Shown piece by piece: positions 1 to 8,313 of a stretch of DNA of 64,000 nucleotides (position 1 is the first letter of the stretch; each line of letters opens with the position of its first letter). This DNA is from Mariniflexile sp. AS56 (GTDB lineage: Bacteria > Bacteroidota > Bacteroidia > Flavobacteriales > Flavobacteriaceae): NCBI RefSeq assembly GCF_030552475.1, contig NZ_JAUPED010000010.1, forward strand, positions 1-64,000, read 5' to 3'. The position numbers were made by a program, and so were the translations under genes. Under the pieces are notes generated by a model, which saw only the letters and a program-made list of their open reading frames with translations, was not told the DNA's origin and ran no database searches.

Positions 1-46
1 ACTTTTTCTCATAATACTGTTTAAAATTAATAATTATTTTACACTT

Positions 47-217
47 TTAAACAGTTCGGTTATAGGGGAAGCTTACAAAATCACCTTCATTTTCTCTGTC
101 TTCGTCATCCATTAAGATAATTCCTTTTCCGTTTTGAAGATGTTTTAATACTTTTTCTAACCGTTCTTGACTATTAATATCGATTGTTTGTAATGTATCT
201 ATTTCTGCAAGTATCAT
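47..217 (-). pseudogene. ribB: N-terminal fragment of 3,4-dihydroxy-2-butanone 4-phosphate synthase
   Basis: Reading the minus strand from an ATG at 217 gives 56 codons ending in TAA at 47-49. The segment contains [10 protein letters not shown], the signature of the RibB active site (riboflavin pathway, ribulose-5-phosphate to DHBP), preceded by a normal-looking RibB start. After that motif the sequence no longer looks like RibB and stops, whereas the full enzyme is about 200 residues or more. It is therefore a truncated remnant, unless it is a short protein in its own right. A Crp/Fnr-like palindrome lies about 55 bp upstream. Confidence 0.65.
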
Positions 218-271
218 TTTTTGTTTTTATAAATTCTATTGCAAAACTAGTGTTGTCTCAAGTCAGATTAT

Positions 272-285
272 TTGACATAGGTCAA
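272..285. promoter_or_regulatory. Crp/Fnr-type palindrome TTGACATAGGTCAA
   Basis: The sequence shows a perfect inverted repeat TTGAC-N4-GTCAA. This is the form recognised by Fnr/Dnr members of the Crp/Fnr family (TTGAY-N4-RTCAA). It sits upstream of the minus-strand ribB fragment and downstream of no other gene start, so it probably once controlled that gene. The regulator is not in the window. Confidence 0.45.
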
Positions 286-392
286 TAAATTGATTTTTTT
301 TTAGAAATCAATAAGCTTTGTTTTTAGGCCTAATTAGCAATCTTATTTAGCGCTTCATCAGGTTCATTTAATTATTTATAAAAACTAGAATT

Positions 393-797
393 CTAGTAAG
401 TAACCTTCAACTTATTCTTTAACTTTTTTTCCATAATAGGGTATAAGTCGTAAGTTGGATAAAACTCTGACTTAAATGCTTTCCATGCGGTTCTTTCAAT
501 CGCCAGATTTACCGCCGCTAATTTTGAAGCAGGGAGTTCCAATACCACCATTTGGCCAATTCCCATAACCACAAACCAATTAACTACAGAAACGCCTTCT
601 GGCGGGAAATTTTCATAAAACCCTTGATCGGTTCTTATCTTTTCAATTTCATTTAAATTCATACTTTGATCGTGTTTCAGAAAAATGGTTAATAACAACT
701 TGTCATCAACTTTTTCAGAAGTTCCATTTACATCAGCCGATTGGGAATAACCAATAATTTGTAATAAGAATAGTGCGAATAATAATGGGTATTTCAT
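393..797 (-). CDS. small secreted protein of unknown function
   Basis: This is a 134-residue protein with an N-terminal signal peptide (MKYPLLFALFLLQIIGYSQ, cleavage near residue 19). The mature part is about 115 residues with alternating hydrophobic segments (around residues 33-40 and 68-85) and a lysine-rich tail, which suggests a small alpha/beta domain. No family was recognised. It lies downstream of the alkaline phosphatase gene on the same strand with a gap of about 160 bp and could be co-transcribed, but no shared function is evident. Its length and good signal peptide make it likely to be real. Confidence 0.7.
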   Translation of the reverse strand: MKYPLLFALFLLQIIGYSQSADVNGTSEKVDDKLLLTIFLKHDQSMNLNEIEKIRTDQGFYENFPPEGVSVVNWFVVMGIGQMVVLELPASKLAAVNLAIERTAWKAFKSEFYPTYDLYPIMEKKLKNKLKVTY

Positions 798-955
798 ATT
801 TTATTAATTTTAGATTTATTGTGTTTTTTAATTAATTTAATGCTTCTTGTTTTGATAACTTGTAAAAAGAATATTGATTCTTCGACAATGGGATATTGTT
901 TTTTTATCACATTAATTGAAAGAATTTTAAAAGAATTTCAACTAAAATGATTGAT

Positions 956-2374
956 TTAAATGCCCATAATGTTTTGAATTTTCTTAGGTAAATCGGTATT
1001 GTCAAAATATTCAGAAAATTTTTCTTGACCTTTTCCTATAACTTTAACAGGAACTGGCGTGCCAGAATGATCGCCAGAGCCCCATGTTATTCCAGCCTTA
1101 TTATTCAAAATATAGGCTGCTGTTTCGCCTATTGATTTTACTGTGTTTTTACTTAAATAATCAGCGTCTGCGTTTATAGTTTTGTTTCCTTTAAATTGTT
1201 TGTCATAAGCTGACTTTAACATGGCTAAATCTTTGTCATCTAATGATAACCCTATAGCACTGTTGCCTAAGCCAAAATCTAGCTGTATTACATCTAAAAG
1301 AGTATTAAATGAAACTTCTGGATCCGCAGTTTTAAGTTCAGTCATTTTTCTTTTAAATTCTTGAACTGAAGTTATCTGGTATTTCAACAACTCAGGCTGC
1401 ATCGCATAATTTATTCCTGTGTATAAAGAGCCTGTTTCATGGTCTGCAGTCACTATAATTAATGTTTCATCGGGTCGTTCTTTATAAAAATCATAAGCTA
1501 CTTTAATAGCGTCATCCAATGCAAGTACTTCATGAACCATGGAAACACCATCGTTTCCATGACATGCCCAATCAATTTTCCCGCCTTCAATCATCATAAA
1601 AAATCCTTTGTCATTATCAATAACTTCAATGCCTTTTTTTGTGAAATCGGCAAGAGAAAGCGCTTCTTCTTTTTTATCAATAGCCCAGAAAAATTCACCT
1701 GAAGGATACATATCAGGGTTTATAGCAATTATTTTTTCATCGCCATTTTTTAAATTTCTAATTTCCTCATGAGTGTCGGCAATGGTATAGCCCTTATTTA
1801 TAGCATTTTCATATGCATCGGGTTGGTCTCCTTTTCCACCTTTTGGATAATGGAAACCTCCGCCTCCAAAATAATCAATATTATAATTGGGTAGCTCCAT
1901 GCTAATTTCGTAATACATATTACGAGAATTTTGATGCGCATAAAAGGATGCTGGAGTGGCGTGATCAATCATAACACTAGATAATATGCCTACCTTAAAA
2001 CCTGCGTTTTTTGCCCTTTCAGAGATGTTTTCATACGATATTTTTTGGTCGGGCGATTTTCCTATGATGCCGTTATTCGTTTTGAATCCTGTAGACATCG
2101 CTGTTGCTGCTGCACACGATGTGGTAACATAGGAATTGGCTGAATAGTTGGTCATATTTGAACTTACGGGAAAACTATTCATTAAAAGTTTATCGATTTT
2201 AATTTCATCTGGCTTTGCATTTAAATACATTTCTGTAGTATAAATTTGACTTAACCCCATACCATCTCCAATAAATAAAAACACATATTTTGCTTTTGTT
2301 TCAGTTTGACTGTATCCAATACTACAAAAAAATGCCATTAAAATGAGGACACTATTTTTTATTAATTTTACCAT
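956..2374 (-). CDS. secreted alkaline phosphatase (PhoA-type family)
   Basis: The 472-residue protein has a signal peptide (cleavage near residue 22) and the metal-site order of the PhoA-type alkaline phosphatase family: FIGDGMG (Asp37), DHATPASF, MIEGGKIDWACHGND, TADHETG and WGSGDHSGTPVPV near the C-terminus. It should hydrolyse phosphate monoesters outside the cytoplasm. Odd point: the segment around the nucleophile reads TTSCAAATA with Ser86, so the Asp that normally precedes the serine (DSA) is Thr and the following residue is Cys. No carrageenan role is implied. It is separated from the PUL by the integration region. Confidence 0.9.
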   Translation of the reverse strand: MVKLIKNSVLILMAFFCSIGYSQTETKAKYVFLFIGDGMGLSQIYTTEMYLNAKPDEIKIDKLLMNSFPVSSNMTNYSANSYVTTSCAAATAMSTGFKTNNGIIGKSPDQKISYENISERAKNAGFKVGILSSVMIDHATPASFYAHQNSRNMYYEISMELPNYNIDYFGGGGFHYPKGGKGDQPDAYENAINKGYTIADTHEEIRNLKNGDEKIIAINPDMYPSGEFFWAIDKKEEALSLADFTKKGIEVIDNDKGFFMMIEGGKIDWACHGNDGVSMVHEVLALDDAIKVAYDFYKERPDETLIIVTADHETGSLYTGINYAMQPELLKYQITSVQEFKRKMTELKTADPEVSFNTLLDVIQLDFGLGNSAIGLSLDDKDLAMLKSAYDKQFKGNKTINADADYLSKNTVKSIGETAAYILNNKAGITWGSGDHSGTPVPVKVIGKGQEKFSEYFDNTDLPKKIQNIMGI

Positions 2375-2623
2375 AATATTTTTTTTAAGTAAATGTACAG
2401 TGCGCTATCTTTTTAGGATGTAACAAAACAGGCTTCTTTATGGTAAATATGTTGCAATAGTTACTAAAAATGATAGTTGCCAAGGGTAATTTATTCGTAT
2501 AGATGAAATTATGGCTTTATGAATTTAAATTTTAAATGGATTATAATTAGTTATAATGATTTTAATTCGAGCGCATATTGTTGTAAATTCCCAAACTAAA
2601 TAGTAATAATAATTCAATATTAA

Positions 2624-3562
2624 ATGAGACATCCATCAAAAAAAAAGGCATCAATTTTTTTCTCAAAATCCATTTGCGTGAGTTTGTTATTTATAATACA
2701 AGTTTCCTGTAAAGCTCAGCAAAAGAATAACAAAGATATTATTGCTGTTGGAGCTGAATTGACTCTACTTGCAGATGGTTTTAATTTTACCGAAGGTCCT
2801 GCCGTAGATAAACTAGGTAATATTTATTTTACAGACCAACCAAATGATCGTATTGTAAAATGGAACGCCATGGATAATACGGTAGCAGATTATATGAAGC
2901 CATCCGGCCGCTCAAATGGACTCTATTTTGATAATGAAGGAAACTTACTTGCCGCTGCCGATGAAAAGAATGAATTATGGCGCATAGATTCGGAAAAAAA
3001 GGTAACGGTACTTATTAAAGATTTTGATAGTAAAAAATTGAATGGGCCCAATGATCTTTGGGTAGATTCCAGTGGCGGCATTTATTTTACAGACCCCTTT
3101 TATCAGCGTTCTTGGTGGAACCATAAAGCGCCCGAACAAAAAGAGAAAAGAGTGTATTATCTAGCTAAAAATACGCATGTGCCAACAATTGTAGCCGAAG
3201 ATAACTTTGTTCAACCAAACGGAATTATAGGTACGCCCGATGGCAAAACATTATATATTGCCGATATTGGGGATAAAAAAACTTACAGCTATATCATGGG
3301 AGCCAATGGAATGCTTTCTAATAAAAAATTATTCGTAGAAATGGGTTCCGACGGGATGACAATAGACCATTTAGGTAATGTTTACTTAACAGGAAATGGG
3401 GTAACTGTATTTAATTCAAACGGTGAACAAATAGCGCATATTGTGGTTCCAGAAAGTTGGACAGCCAATGTTACTTTTGGAGGGAGGGATCGAAAAATAC
3501 TTTTCATTACAGCCATGGATTCTGTGTATACTTTAGAAATGGCGGTTCATGGGGTTCGATAA
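2624..3562 (+). CDS. SMP-30/gluconolactonase/LRE family protein
   Basis: The 312-residue protein shows the six-bladed propeller motifs of the SMP-30 family: FTEGPAVDKLGNIYFTD (metal Glu), NGPNDLWVDSSGGIYFTDP, QPNGIIGTPDGKTLYIAD and GSDGMTIDHLGNVYLTG. These supply the Glu, Asn and Asp metal ligands, so sugar lactonase activity is likely. The N-terminus (to residue about 31) is hydrophobic and ends in VSCKAQ, consistent with a lipoprotein or secreted form. A single GGGTAA lies at 2484-2489, but without the 21-bp partner seen in the PUL. Sugar lactone hydrolysis would fit acidic-sugar metabolism, but a link to the PUL is not shown. Confidence 0.82.
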   Translation: MRHPSKKKASIFFSKSICVSLLFIIQVSCKAQQKNNKDIIAVGAELTLLADGFNFTEGPAVDKLGNIYFTDQPNDRIVKWNAMDNTVADYMKPSGRSNGLYFDNEGNLLAAADEKNELWRIDSEKKVTVLIKDFDSKKLNGPNDLWVDSSGGIYFTDPFYQRSWWNHKAPEQKEKRVYYLAKNTHVPTIVAEDNFVQPNGIIGTPDGKTLYIADIGDKKTYSYIMGANGMLSNKKLFVEMGSDGMTIDHLGNVYLTGNGVTVFNSNGEQIAHIVVPESWTANVTFGGRDRKILFITAMDSVYTLEMAVHGVR

Positions 3563-3796
3563 TTGCCGATATTCAATTTTCACTTAAAATAGCGTTTAAC
3601 CTTTTAGCTATGCGCTAATTAATAATTAAGGCTATATGGGAATTAAAATTTATAACTTTAAAAAAAATCAAATAATTACAAAGTCACCTTTAAAGAATGA
3701 TTCATTATAATGTAAATATTACCGTATAATAGAATTTGATCCAATTTATGTGAGTTTGGAACGCGGACTCAATAAAGAGCAAATGCTTTATCAAAA

Positions 3797-3830
3797 TAAA
3801 AAACTCAAGTAATAAAATCCTTGAGTTTTT
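3797..3830 (-). terminator. hairpin, first tRNA-end unit
   Basis: Arms AAAACTCAAG and CTTGAGTTTT flank a short loop with A/T runs on both sides. It corresponds to the hairpin at 4170-4200 and would lie downstream of the decayed tRNA on the minus strand. Confidence 0.5.
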
Positions 3831-3837
3831 CTTTGTT

Positions 3838-3881
3838 TACTTGTAGCTTGATGATGGCACGATCCCACAATCGAGTTATCA
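3838..3881 (-). pseudogene. strongly decayed tRNA-Met 3' fragment (first copy)
   Basis: This segment aligns base by base with the better preserved fragment at 4213-4257 (shared TTACTxGTAGC, GGCACGATCCC and GTTATxA positions) but with many substitutions. The hairpin on its left matches the hairpin beside the second copy. It reads as an older duplicate of the same tRNA 3' end, as left by repeated integration at one tRNA site. Confidence 0.45.
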
Positions 3882-4169
3882 CCAGAGTCAGCTTTAACAT
3901 AATGTTCTTTCTGCCAAATCATCAATTTTTACTTGTTTATTCAGAAAGGGAGTTGTATGGCATGTTAGTCCATCTCCAAAATAAAAAATTAAGAAAAAAT
4001 TCCAATGTTATTTTTTTTGTAAATGAGAGGTTTACCTGCTTATTTTCATTATTCCGAAGAACTATTGTAAGAAAATAATAAGAGTTTGCTTGAATTTGTT
4101 GCGATTTGTGTGTGTTTGTGATACCAGAGGAAAAAAGTACCAAATGTTTTAGCTATGTTGTACCCAAAC

Positions 4170-4200
4170 AAAAAACCCAAGAATTAAAATCCTTGGGTTT
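4170..4200 (-). terminator. hairpin, second tRNA-end unit
   Basis: AAAACCCAAG and CTTGGGTTT form a stem with an A-rich flank on the left, which reads as a U-run on the minus strand. It sits just past the 3' end of the tRNA fragment at 4213-4257, as a tRNA terminator would. Confidence 0.6.
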
Positions 4201-4212
4201 CCCTGTGTTTAC

Positions 4213-4257
4213 TGGTAGCGAGAGGGGGGCACGATCCCCCGACCTCCGGGTTATGAA
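4213..4257 (-). pseudogene. 3' half of tRNA-Met(CAT), probable attachment site
   Basis: On the minus strand the segment starts at the anticodon (CAT), continues with AACCCGGAGGTC, then a T-arm with a GGGGG/CCCCC stem, and ends in GCTACCA. This matches the 3' half of flavobacterial tRNA-Met. The T-loop (ATCGTGC) departs from TTCRANY, and the 5' half is missing because similarity ends at the anticodon. Loss at the anticodon loop next to a tyrosine recombinase gene (4430) fits an attachment site rather than a working tRNA. Confidence 0.6.
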
Positions 4258-4429
4258 TTGAGAGCGTTGTATCTCGTTTTAATACAAATACCTTTAAAAT
4301 CAATAATTTAAAGCGCTTTCAATATTCTATGATGTTCAATGATGGCGTTTGATATCGTATAATGTTTTAGCTATGTTTTAGCAGAGCTTTAATTTCAAGA
4401 ATTGTACATTGATTTAAAATTGACCAGTT

Positions 4430-5632
4430 ATGTCTTCAGTATCTCCTTTTTTGGTCAAAAGACCGAATTCAAAAAATCTGCATCCTATATCCATTAGGAT
4501 TATTAAGGATAGAAAACCTTCGTATGTTTATTTGGGGCAGGCAATTAAATTGAATCAATGGGATTCTAAAAATGGTCGTGTAAAAAATTCCCATCCAGAT
4601 TATCTAGAAATCAATCAACTTATCATTAGTAAATTATCCAAAGCGAATAGAAGTTTGTTAAACGCTGAAATAAAAGAGGAATATCTATCTTCAAAAAAGA
4701 TAAAGAAACAAATGGTTTCAAATAATGAAAGTGATTTTTTTAAAGTTGCGAAAGCTTATTTGAAAAATATTGAAAACAGGAAGAAATTTCACCAATTGGA
4801 TATTGAAACTAGGCGAGTAGAAGTTTTTAAAGAATTTCTTAAAAAGGATAAACTGCTTTTTACTGAAATAAATATTGAATTGCTTATGGAATTTGAGAAC
4901 TTCTTGCTCAGTAAGCGTAATCTTTCTAGACGCACAGTTATAAATTACATGATTACCATTAGAACTGTTTTTAATTTGGCAATAACCAATTCTTCAGCGG
5001 ATGCAAAGTTATATCCCTTTGGAAAAGGTAAATACCCGATAAAATTTCCTGAAACCCAAAAGATTGGATTAAACATGACTGAAATAACCGCTTTAGAAAA
5101 TGTTGAAGGTTTAACCAAAGCACAGGAATACGCATTGTCTGCATGGTTGCTAAGTTTTTATTTTGCAGGAATTCGAGTAAGTGATGTGCTCCAATTAAAA
5201 TGGAAAGATTTTATGGATGACCGTTTATATTATAGAATGGATAAAAACAGTAAATTGGTATCATTAAAAGTGCCAGATAAAGTTTTAAAAATTTTAGATA
5301 AATTAGAAAGGGAAGAGGATTCAGTGTATTTATTTCGGGAGTTGGAAGGAGTGGATATTTCTGATAATAGATTATTAAGAACTAGAATAAAAACTGCCAC
5401 AAGGAATTTTAATAGACGATTAGAGATAGTTGCAGAAAAAGCTGGAATAGACAAGAAAATGAGTATGCATATAGCACGACATAGTTTCGGAAATATTTCT
5501 GGTGACAAAATTCCTATTCAAATGTTACAGAAATTATACAGGCATTCTTCGGTTACAACTACCATACAGTACCAAACAAACTTTCTTCAGAAGGATACAG
5601 ATGAGGCACTAGATAAAGTAATTAATTTTTAG
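4430..5632 (+). CDS. tyrosine recombinase/integrase
   Basis: The 400-residue protein has an N-terminal arm-type DNA-binding region (about 1-90), a SAM-like core-binding domain (about 100-200) and a C-terminal catalytic domain. Visible catalytic residues are Arg249 (in AGIR), His347-xx-Arg350 (HIARH), the His in LYRHSS and the nucleophile Tyr381. All are present, so the enzyme may be active. It lies beside the tRNA-Met 3' fragment on its left and a tRNA-Pro 3' end on its right, the usual position for the integrase of an element inserted in a tRNA gene. No transfer or cargo genes of an intact element were seen. Confidence 0.92.
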   Translation: MSSVSPFLVKRPNSKNLHPISIRIIKDRKPSYVYLGQAIKLNQWDSKNGRVKNSHPDYLEINQLIISKLSKANRSLLNAEIKEEYLSSKKIKKQMVSNNESDFFKVAKAYLKNIENRKKFHQLDIETRRVEVFKEFLKKDKLLFTEINIELLMEFENFLLSKRNLSRRTVINYMITIRTVFNLAITNSSADAKLYPFGKGKYPIKFPETQKIGLNMTEITALENVEGLTKAQEYALSAWLLSFYFAGIRVSDVLQLKWKDFMDDRLYYRMDKNSKLVSLKVPDKVLKILDKLEREEDSVYLFRELEGVDISDNRLLRTRIKTATRNFNRRLEIVAEKAGIDKKMSMHIARHSFGNISGDKIPIQMLQKLYRHSSVTTTIQYQTNFLQKDTDEALDKVINF

Positions 5633-5666
5633 TCTAAATGTCACTGGTATTTATTTATTTGAAAGT

Positions 5667-5692
5667 TTAGGTTCAAATCCTGTCATCCCGAC
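5667..5692 (+). pseudogene. tRNA-Pro 3' end, probable attachment site
   Basis: The plus strand shows a T-arm with the canonical loop TTCAAAT followed by CCTGT and CATCCCG plus A, the 3' acceptor strand typical of tRNA-Pro (partner CGGGATG). No D-arm or anticodon arm precedes it. A hairpin terminator follows at 5716. This is the piece of tRNA left at the edge of an integrated element. Confidence 0.55.
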
Positions 5693-5715
5693 AAAATAGT
5701 ATATCAATCCATATC

Positions 5716-5749
5716 AAAAACCTGTTAATCGTATGATTTACAGGTTTTT
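5716..5749 (+). terminator. hairpin terminator after the tRNA-Pro end
   Basis: AAAAACCTGT pairs with ACAGGTTTTT, with further pairing inside the loop and a T-run at the end. It lies 23 bp after the tRNA-Pro remnant, consistent with the displaced terminator of that tRNA. Confidence 0.7.
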
Positions 5750-5940
5750 GCATTTATAACGATTTCAAAATAAAACAAAAAATTATGTTAAAAAAGTCAA
5801 CAATTCGGATAACAAAATTAATTCTCGAAATGTGTTGACCGAATTGTTAAAATCCATCGGTTGTTCGGAATATTAAATGTATCTTTAAAGTGATTTGGCT
5901 TTCGTCTGGTAATAAAAAGTATTAACTAAAAGACGAAATC

Positions 5941-7197
5941 ATGAAAACAACAAGTACTTTAGGTATTCTGTTCTGGGCAGATTTAGCAAGAGTAAAAGAC
6001 AGTCAAGCTTCCATTTATGCAAGGATAACAGTAAAGGGCAAGCGAGCAACGCTGAGTTTAAAACGTAAAGTTCGCGTATCGGATTGGGATGCTCATAGGG
6101 GTAGGGCACGTGGAACAAACCAAAGCATCCGGACACTTAACAATTATCTAGAACAAGTTAACAGTGACCTTTTCCAATGCTACCAAGACTTGAAGACAGA
6201 GCGTAAGCTAATAACCTCAAATGCCATCAAGGAAAGATACCTAGGAGATGATGAGCAGAATCATTCCATTAAAGATATCATCAACTACCATTATGAGGAC
6301 ATGGAGGGCAAACTTAAGTGGGGCACTCAAAAAAACTATTATACTACTGAAAAGTATATATCAAAGTTTCTATTGAAGCGTTACAAGACCACTGATATGT
6401 ATTTGAGGGAACTCGATTATAATTTTATACTCATGTTCGAAAAATATCTAAGGGGATATGTTCCAACGGATCACCAAAGGAAAATGGGTAATAATACGGT
6501 GATGAAACATATAGAGCGCTTTCGGAAACTTATTAATCTAGCGCTTAAATTGGGGTGGATGGAAAAAGACCCATTTATAAACTTTAAGTCCCATATTATA
6601 AAAAACGAAAGAGGATTTTTGAGTTCAGATGAATTAAATGCGATAGAGGAGAAACAGTTTACGATAGAGCGGTTGCAACTGGTAAGGGATCTGTTTGTAT
6701 TCAGTTGTTATACTAGTTTAAGCTATATCGATGTAATAAACTTAACAGAAGACAATATCAATATTGGGATTGACGGCGAATTGTGGATTCACTATAAAAG
6801 AGAAAAAACGACCAAGCACATTAGAATCCCTTTATTGCCGAAAGCTTTACAAATTATGGAGATATATAAAAATAACCATAAATCGAAATCTAGAGGAAGT
6901 TTGTTCCCTAAAATATCAAATCAGAAATTGAATTCTTATTTAAAGGAAATTGCAGATGTATGCGGCATCAATAAAAATCTGACCTTTCACATAGCCAGAC
7001 ATACATTTGCCACTACGGTCACACTGAGTAATGGTATTCCCATAGAAACGGTTTCAAAATTGTTGGGTCACTCTAAAATATCCACAACCCAAATCTATGC
7101 TAAGGTCCTAGAGCGAAAGGTCAGTGATGATATGAAAAAGCTAAGAGATCAATTTTTGAGCATGAAAAAGGTGCCAGAGAGAAGGACCAGAAAATGA
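5941..7197 (+). CDS. tyrosine recombinase/integrase, Bacteroidota conjugative-element type
   Basis: The 418-residue protein has an arm-binding domain (about 1-95), a SAM-like domain (about 105-210) and a catalytic domain. His350-xx-Arg353 (HIARH), LLGHSKISTTQIYAKV and Tyr386 are present. At the position of the first catalytic Arg it has Ser261 (TSLSYIDV). The same replacement is known in the CTnDOT integrase subfamily, so it need not be inactive. A 264-bp stub of a related recombinase lies 260 bp downstream. Upstream, at 5799-5808 and 5839-5848, an inverted repeat AACAATTCGG/CCGAATTGTT could be a recombinase binding site. Confidence 0.92.
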   Translation: MKTTSTLGILFWADLARVKDSQASIYARITVKGKRATLSLKRKVRVSDWDAHRGRARGTNQSIRTLNNYLEQVNSDLFQCYQDLKTERKLITSNAIKERYLGDDEQNHSIKDIINYHYEDMEGKLKWGTQKNYYTTEKYISKFLLKRYKTTDMYLRELDYNFILMFEKYLRGYVPTDHQRKMGNNTVMKHIERFRKLINLALKLGWMEKDPFINFKSHIIKNERGFLSSDELNAIEEKQFTIERLQLVRDLFVFSCYTSLSYIDVINLTEDNINIGIDGELWIHYKREKTTKHIRIPLLPKALQIMEIYKNNHKSKSRGSLFPKISNQKLNSYLKEIADVCGINKNLTFHIARHTFATTVTLSNGIPIETVSKLLGHSKISTTQIYAKVLERKVSDDMKKLRDQFLSMKKVPERRTRK

Positions 7198-7457
7198 ACT
7201 TTCTAGTGTTTATAAGCCTTTCGAAAGGGCAACATTTTTAATGGTCACCGAATTTGTACCGATTTAACAAACTTTAACATTTTGTTTTTATTATTAAGGC
7301 CAAAGGCAAACAAAACTATTCAAAGTTAATTTTGCAATTCGCGATTTACAAATTGTAAATAAAATTGGAATTGTATATGTTCATATTTTAATTGTGTTCA
7401 AGAATAATGAACCTATTTAATTCAATGAACATTATTATTGTTTAATTTTGGTCTTAG

Positions 7458-7721
7458 CGTGGTATTGATAAAAAACTAACGTTTCATGTTGCCCGTCATA
7501 CTTTTGCCACCACGATTACCCTTTTAAACAATGTACCGCTGGTAACGGTATCAAATCTTTTGAGCCATAAAAAGATTTCTACAACCCAGAAGTATGCCCG
7601 GGTTATTGAAACAAAGGTAAGTAGGGATATGTGGAAACTCGCACAAACTTTAAGAGTGATTGAATCGAAAAAAGAAGGTGTTATAGGCTCTAATAATACA
7701 AACTCTTTAAGAATTGTTTGA
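7458..7721 (+). pseudogene. C-terminal fragment of a tyrosine recombinase
   Basis: An open stretch of 87 codons follows an in-frame TAG at 7455-7457 and has no plausible start. It encodes HVARHTFATT (His-xx-Arg), LLSHKKISTTQKYARV with the nucleophile Tyr, and a natural C-terminus. It is about 60% like the last 80 residues of the protein at 5941-7197. The arm-binding and core domains are missing, so it is the tail of a deleted recombinase gene. Confidence 0.85.
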
Positions 7722-8313
7722 TGAAATTTTATTTCTATTTGATTTTAGTGAAGATAATAAAGCGCTCTTCTTTAGTCTTAATAGTTTTTTGTATTAGATC
7801 TTTTTGTGTGTGAGGCAATATGAAAATGAATTACTAAAATAAAGACCCCTTTCTTTATTAAAAAGAGACAAGAAAGCATGAACTCACCATGTCCAGTAGT
7901 GAGATAATGAAGTTGTATATTTGCAAATGCATAAGTTGTGGTTCCAGCTGGAAGCGCTGTGTTAAATGAAGCATTTATTGAACCTATTACGAATTTTGAA
8001 TAGAAAAATTTCGGATAGATTAATATATGATTACAAATCATCTTAATTTAACTTGAATGTTTCAATTCTGTTATCTTCCATTCAAGGTAAATGGCTTAAC
8101 TTAATCTACAATTACTCAATTAAAAACCATAATCAGAAATTTTTTGATTATAATGGTAAAATTTAATTAGCAAGGGGTAAATATTGGTGTTTTCATTCCC
8201 TCTATAACAATTAATTTTACCAAATACTATAAATGTGTTTAATTAAATCCAAAGTCAATAAGGAAATTAAATCATTATATATCTGATTTTTTAACTAAAC
8301 TAAAATAAATCAA
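7722..8313. other. 592-bp intergenic region before the first susC
   Basis: No convincing gene is present. An 87-codon minus-strand frame at 7778-8041 has no recognisable features and sits in very AT-rich DNA. The right part holds the operator and promoter described at 8154-8219, followed by a leader of about 90 nt. Confidence 0.6.
8154..8219 (+). promoter_or_regulatory. PUL operator plus -7 box for susC1
   Basis: TGGTAA (8154) and GGGTAA (8175) are direct repeats 21 bp apart. A TAATTTTA -7-like box (8212-8219, consensus TAnnTTTG) begins 32 bp after the second half-site. This is the same geometry as at 18284, 28967 and 63568. Confidence 0.65.

Larger units (their letters stand above)
3563..4429. 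other. 867-bp gene-free tract with decayed tRNA ends
   Basis: No convincing protein gene is present. Short open frames here (85 aa on plus, 68 aa on minus) overlap the tRNA remnants and hairpins and have no recognisable features. The tract holds two copies of a unit made of a hairpin terminator plus the 3' half of a tRNA-Met read on the minus strand, listed separately. It leads into the recombinase gene at 4430. Confidence 0.6.

Noticed and set aside
2484-2489. GGGTAA upstream of the SMP-30 gene at 2624
   Set aside because: No half-site at 21 bp on either side and no -7 box at the right distance, so the gene was not placed in the regulon.
3821-4143. Open frames of 85 aa (plus) and 68 aa (minus)
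   Set aside because: They overlap the tRNA remnants and terminator-like hairpins, have no recognisable family and no coding character.
7778-8041. 87-aa minus-strand frame before the first susC
   Set aside because: Lies in AT-rich intergenic DNA with no domain, no signal and no neighbour logic; likely chance.
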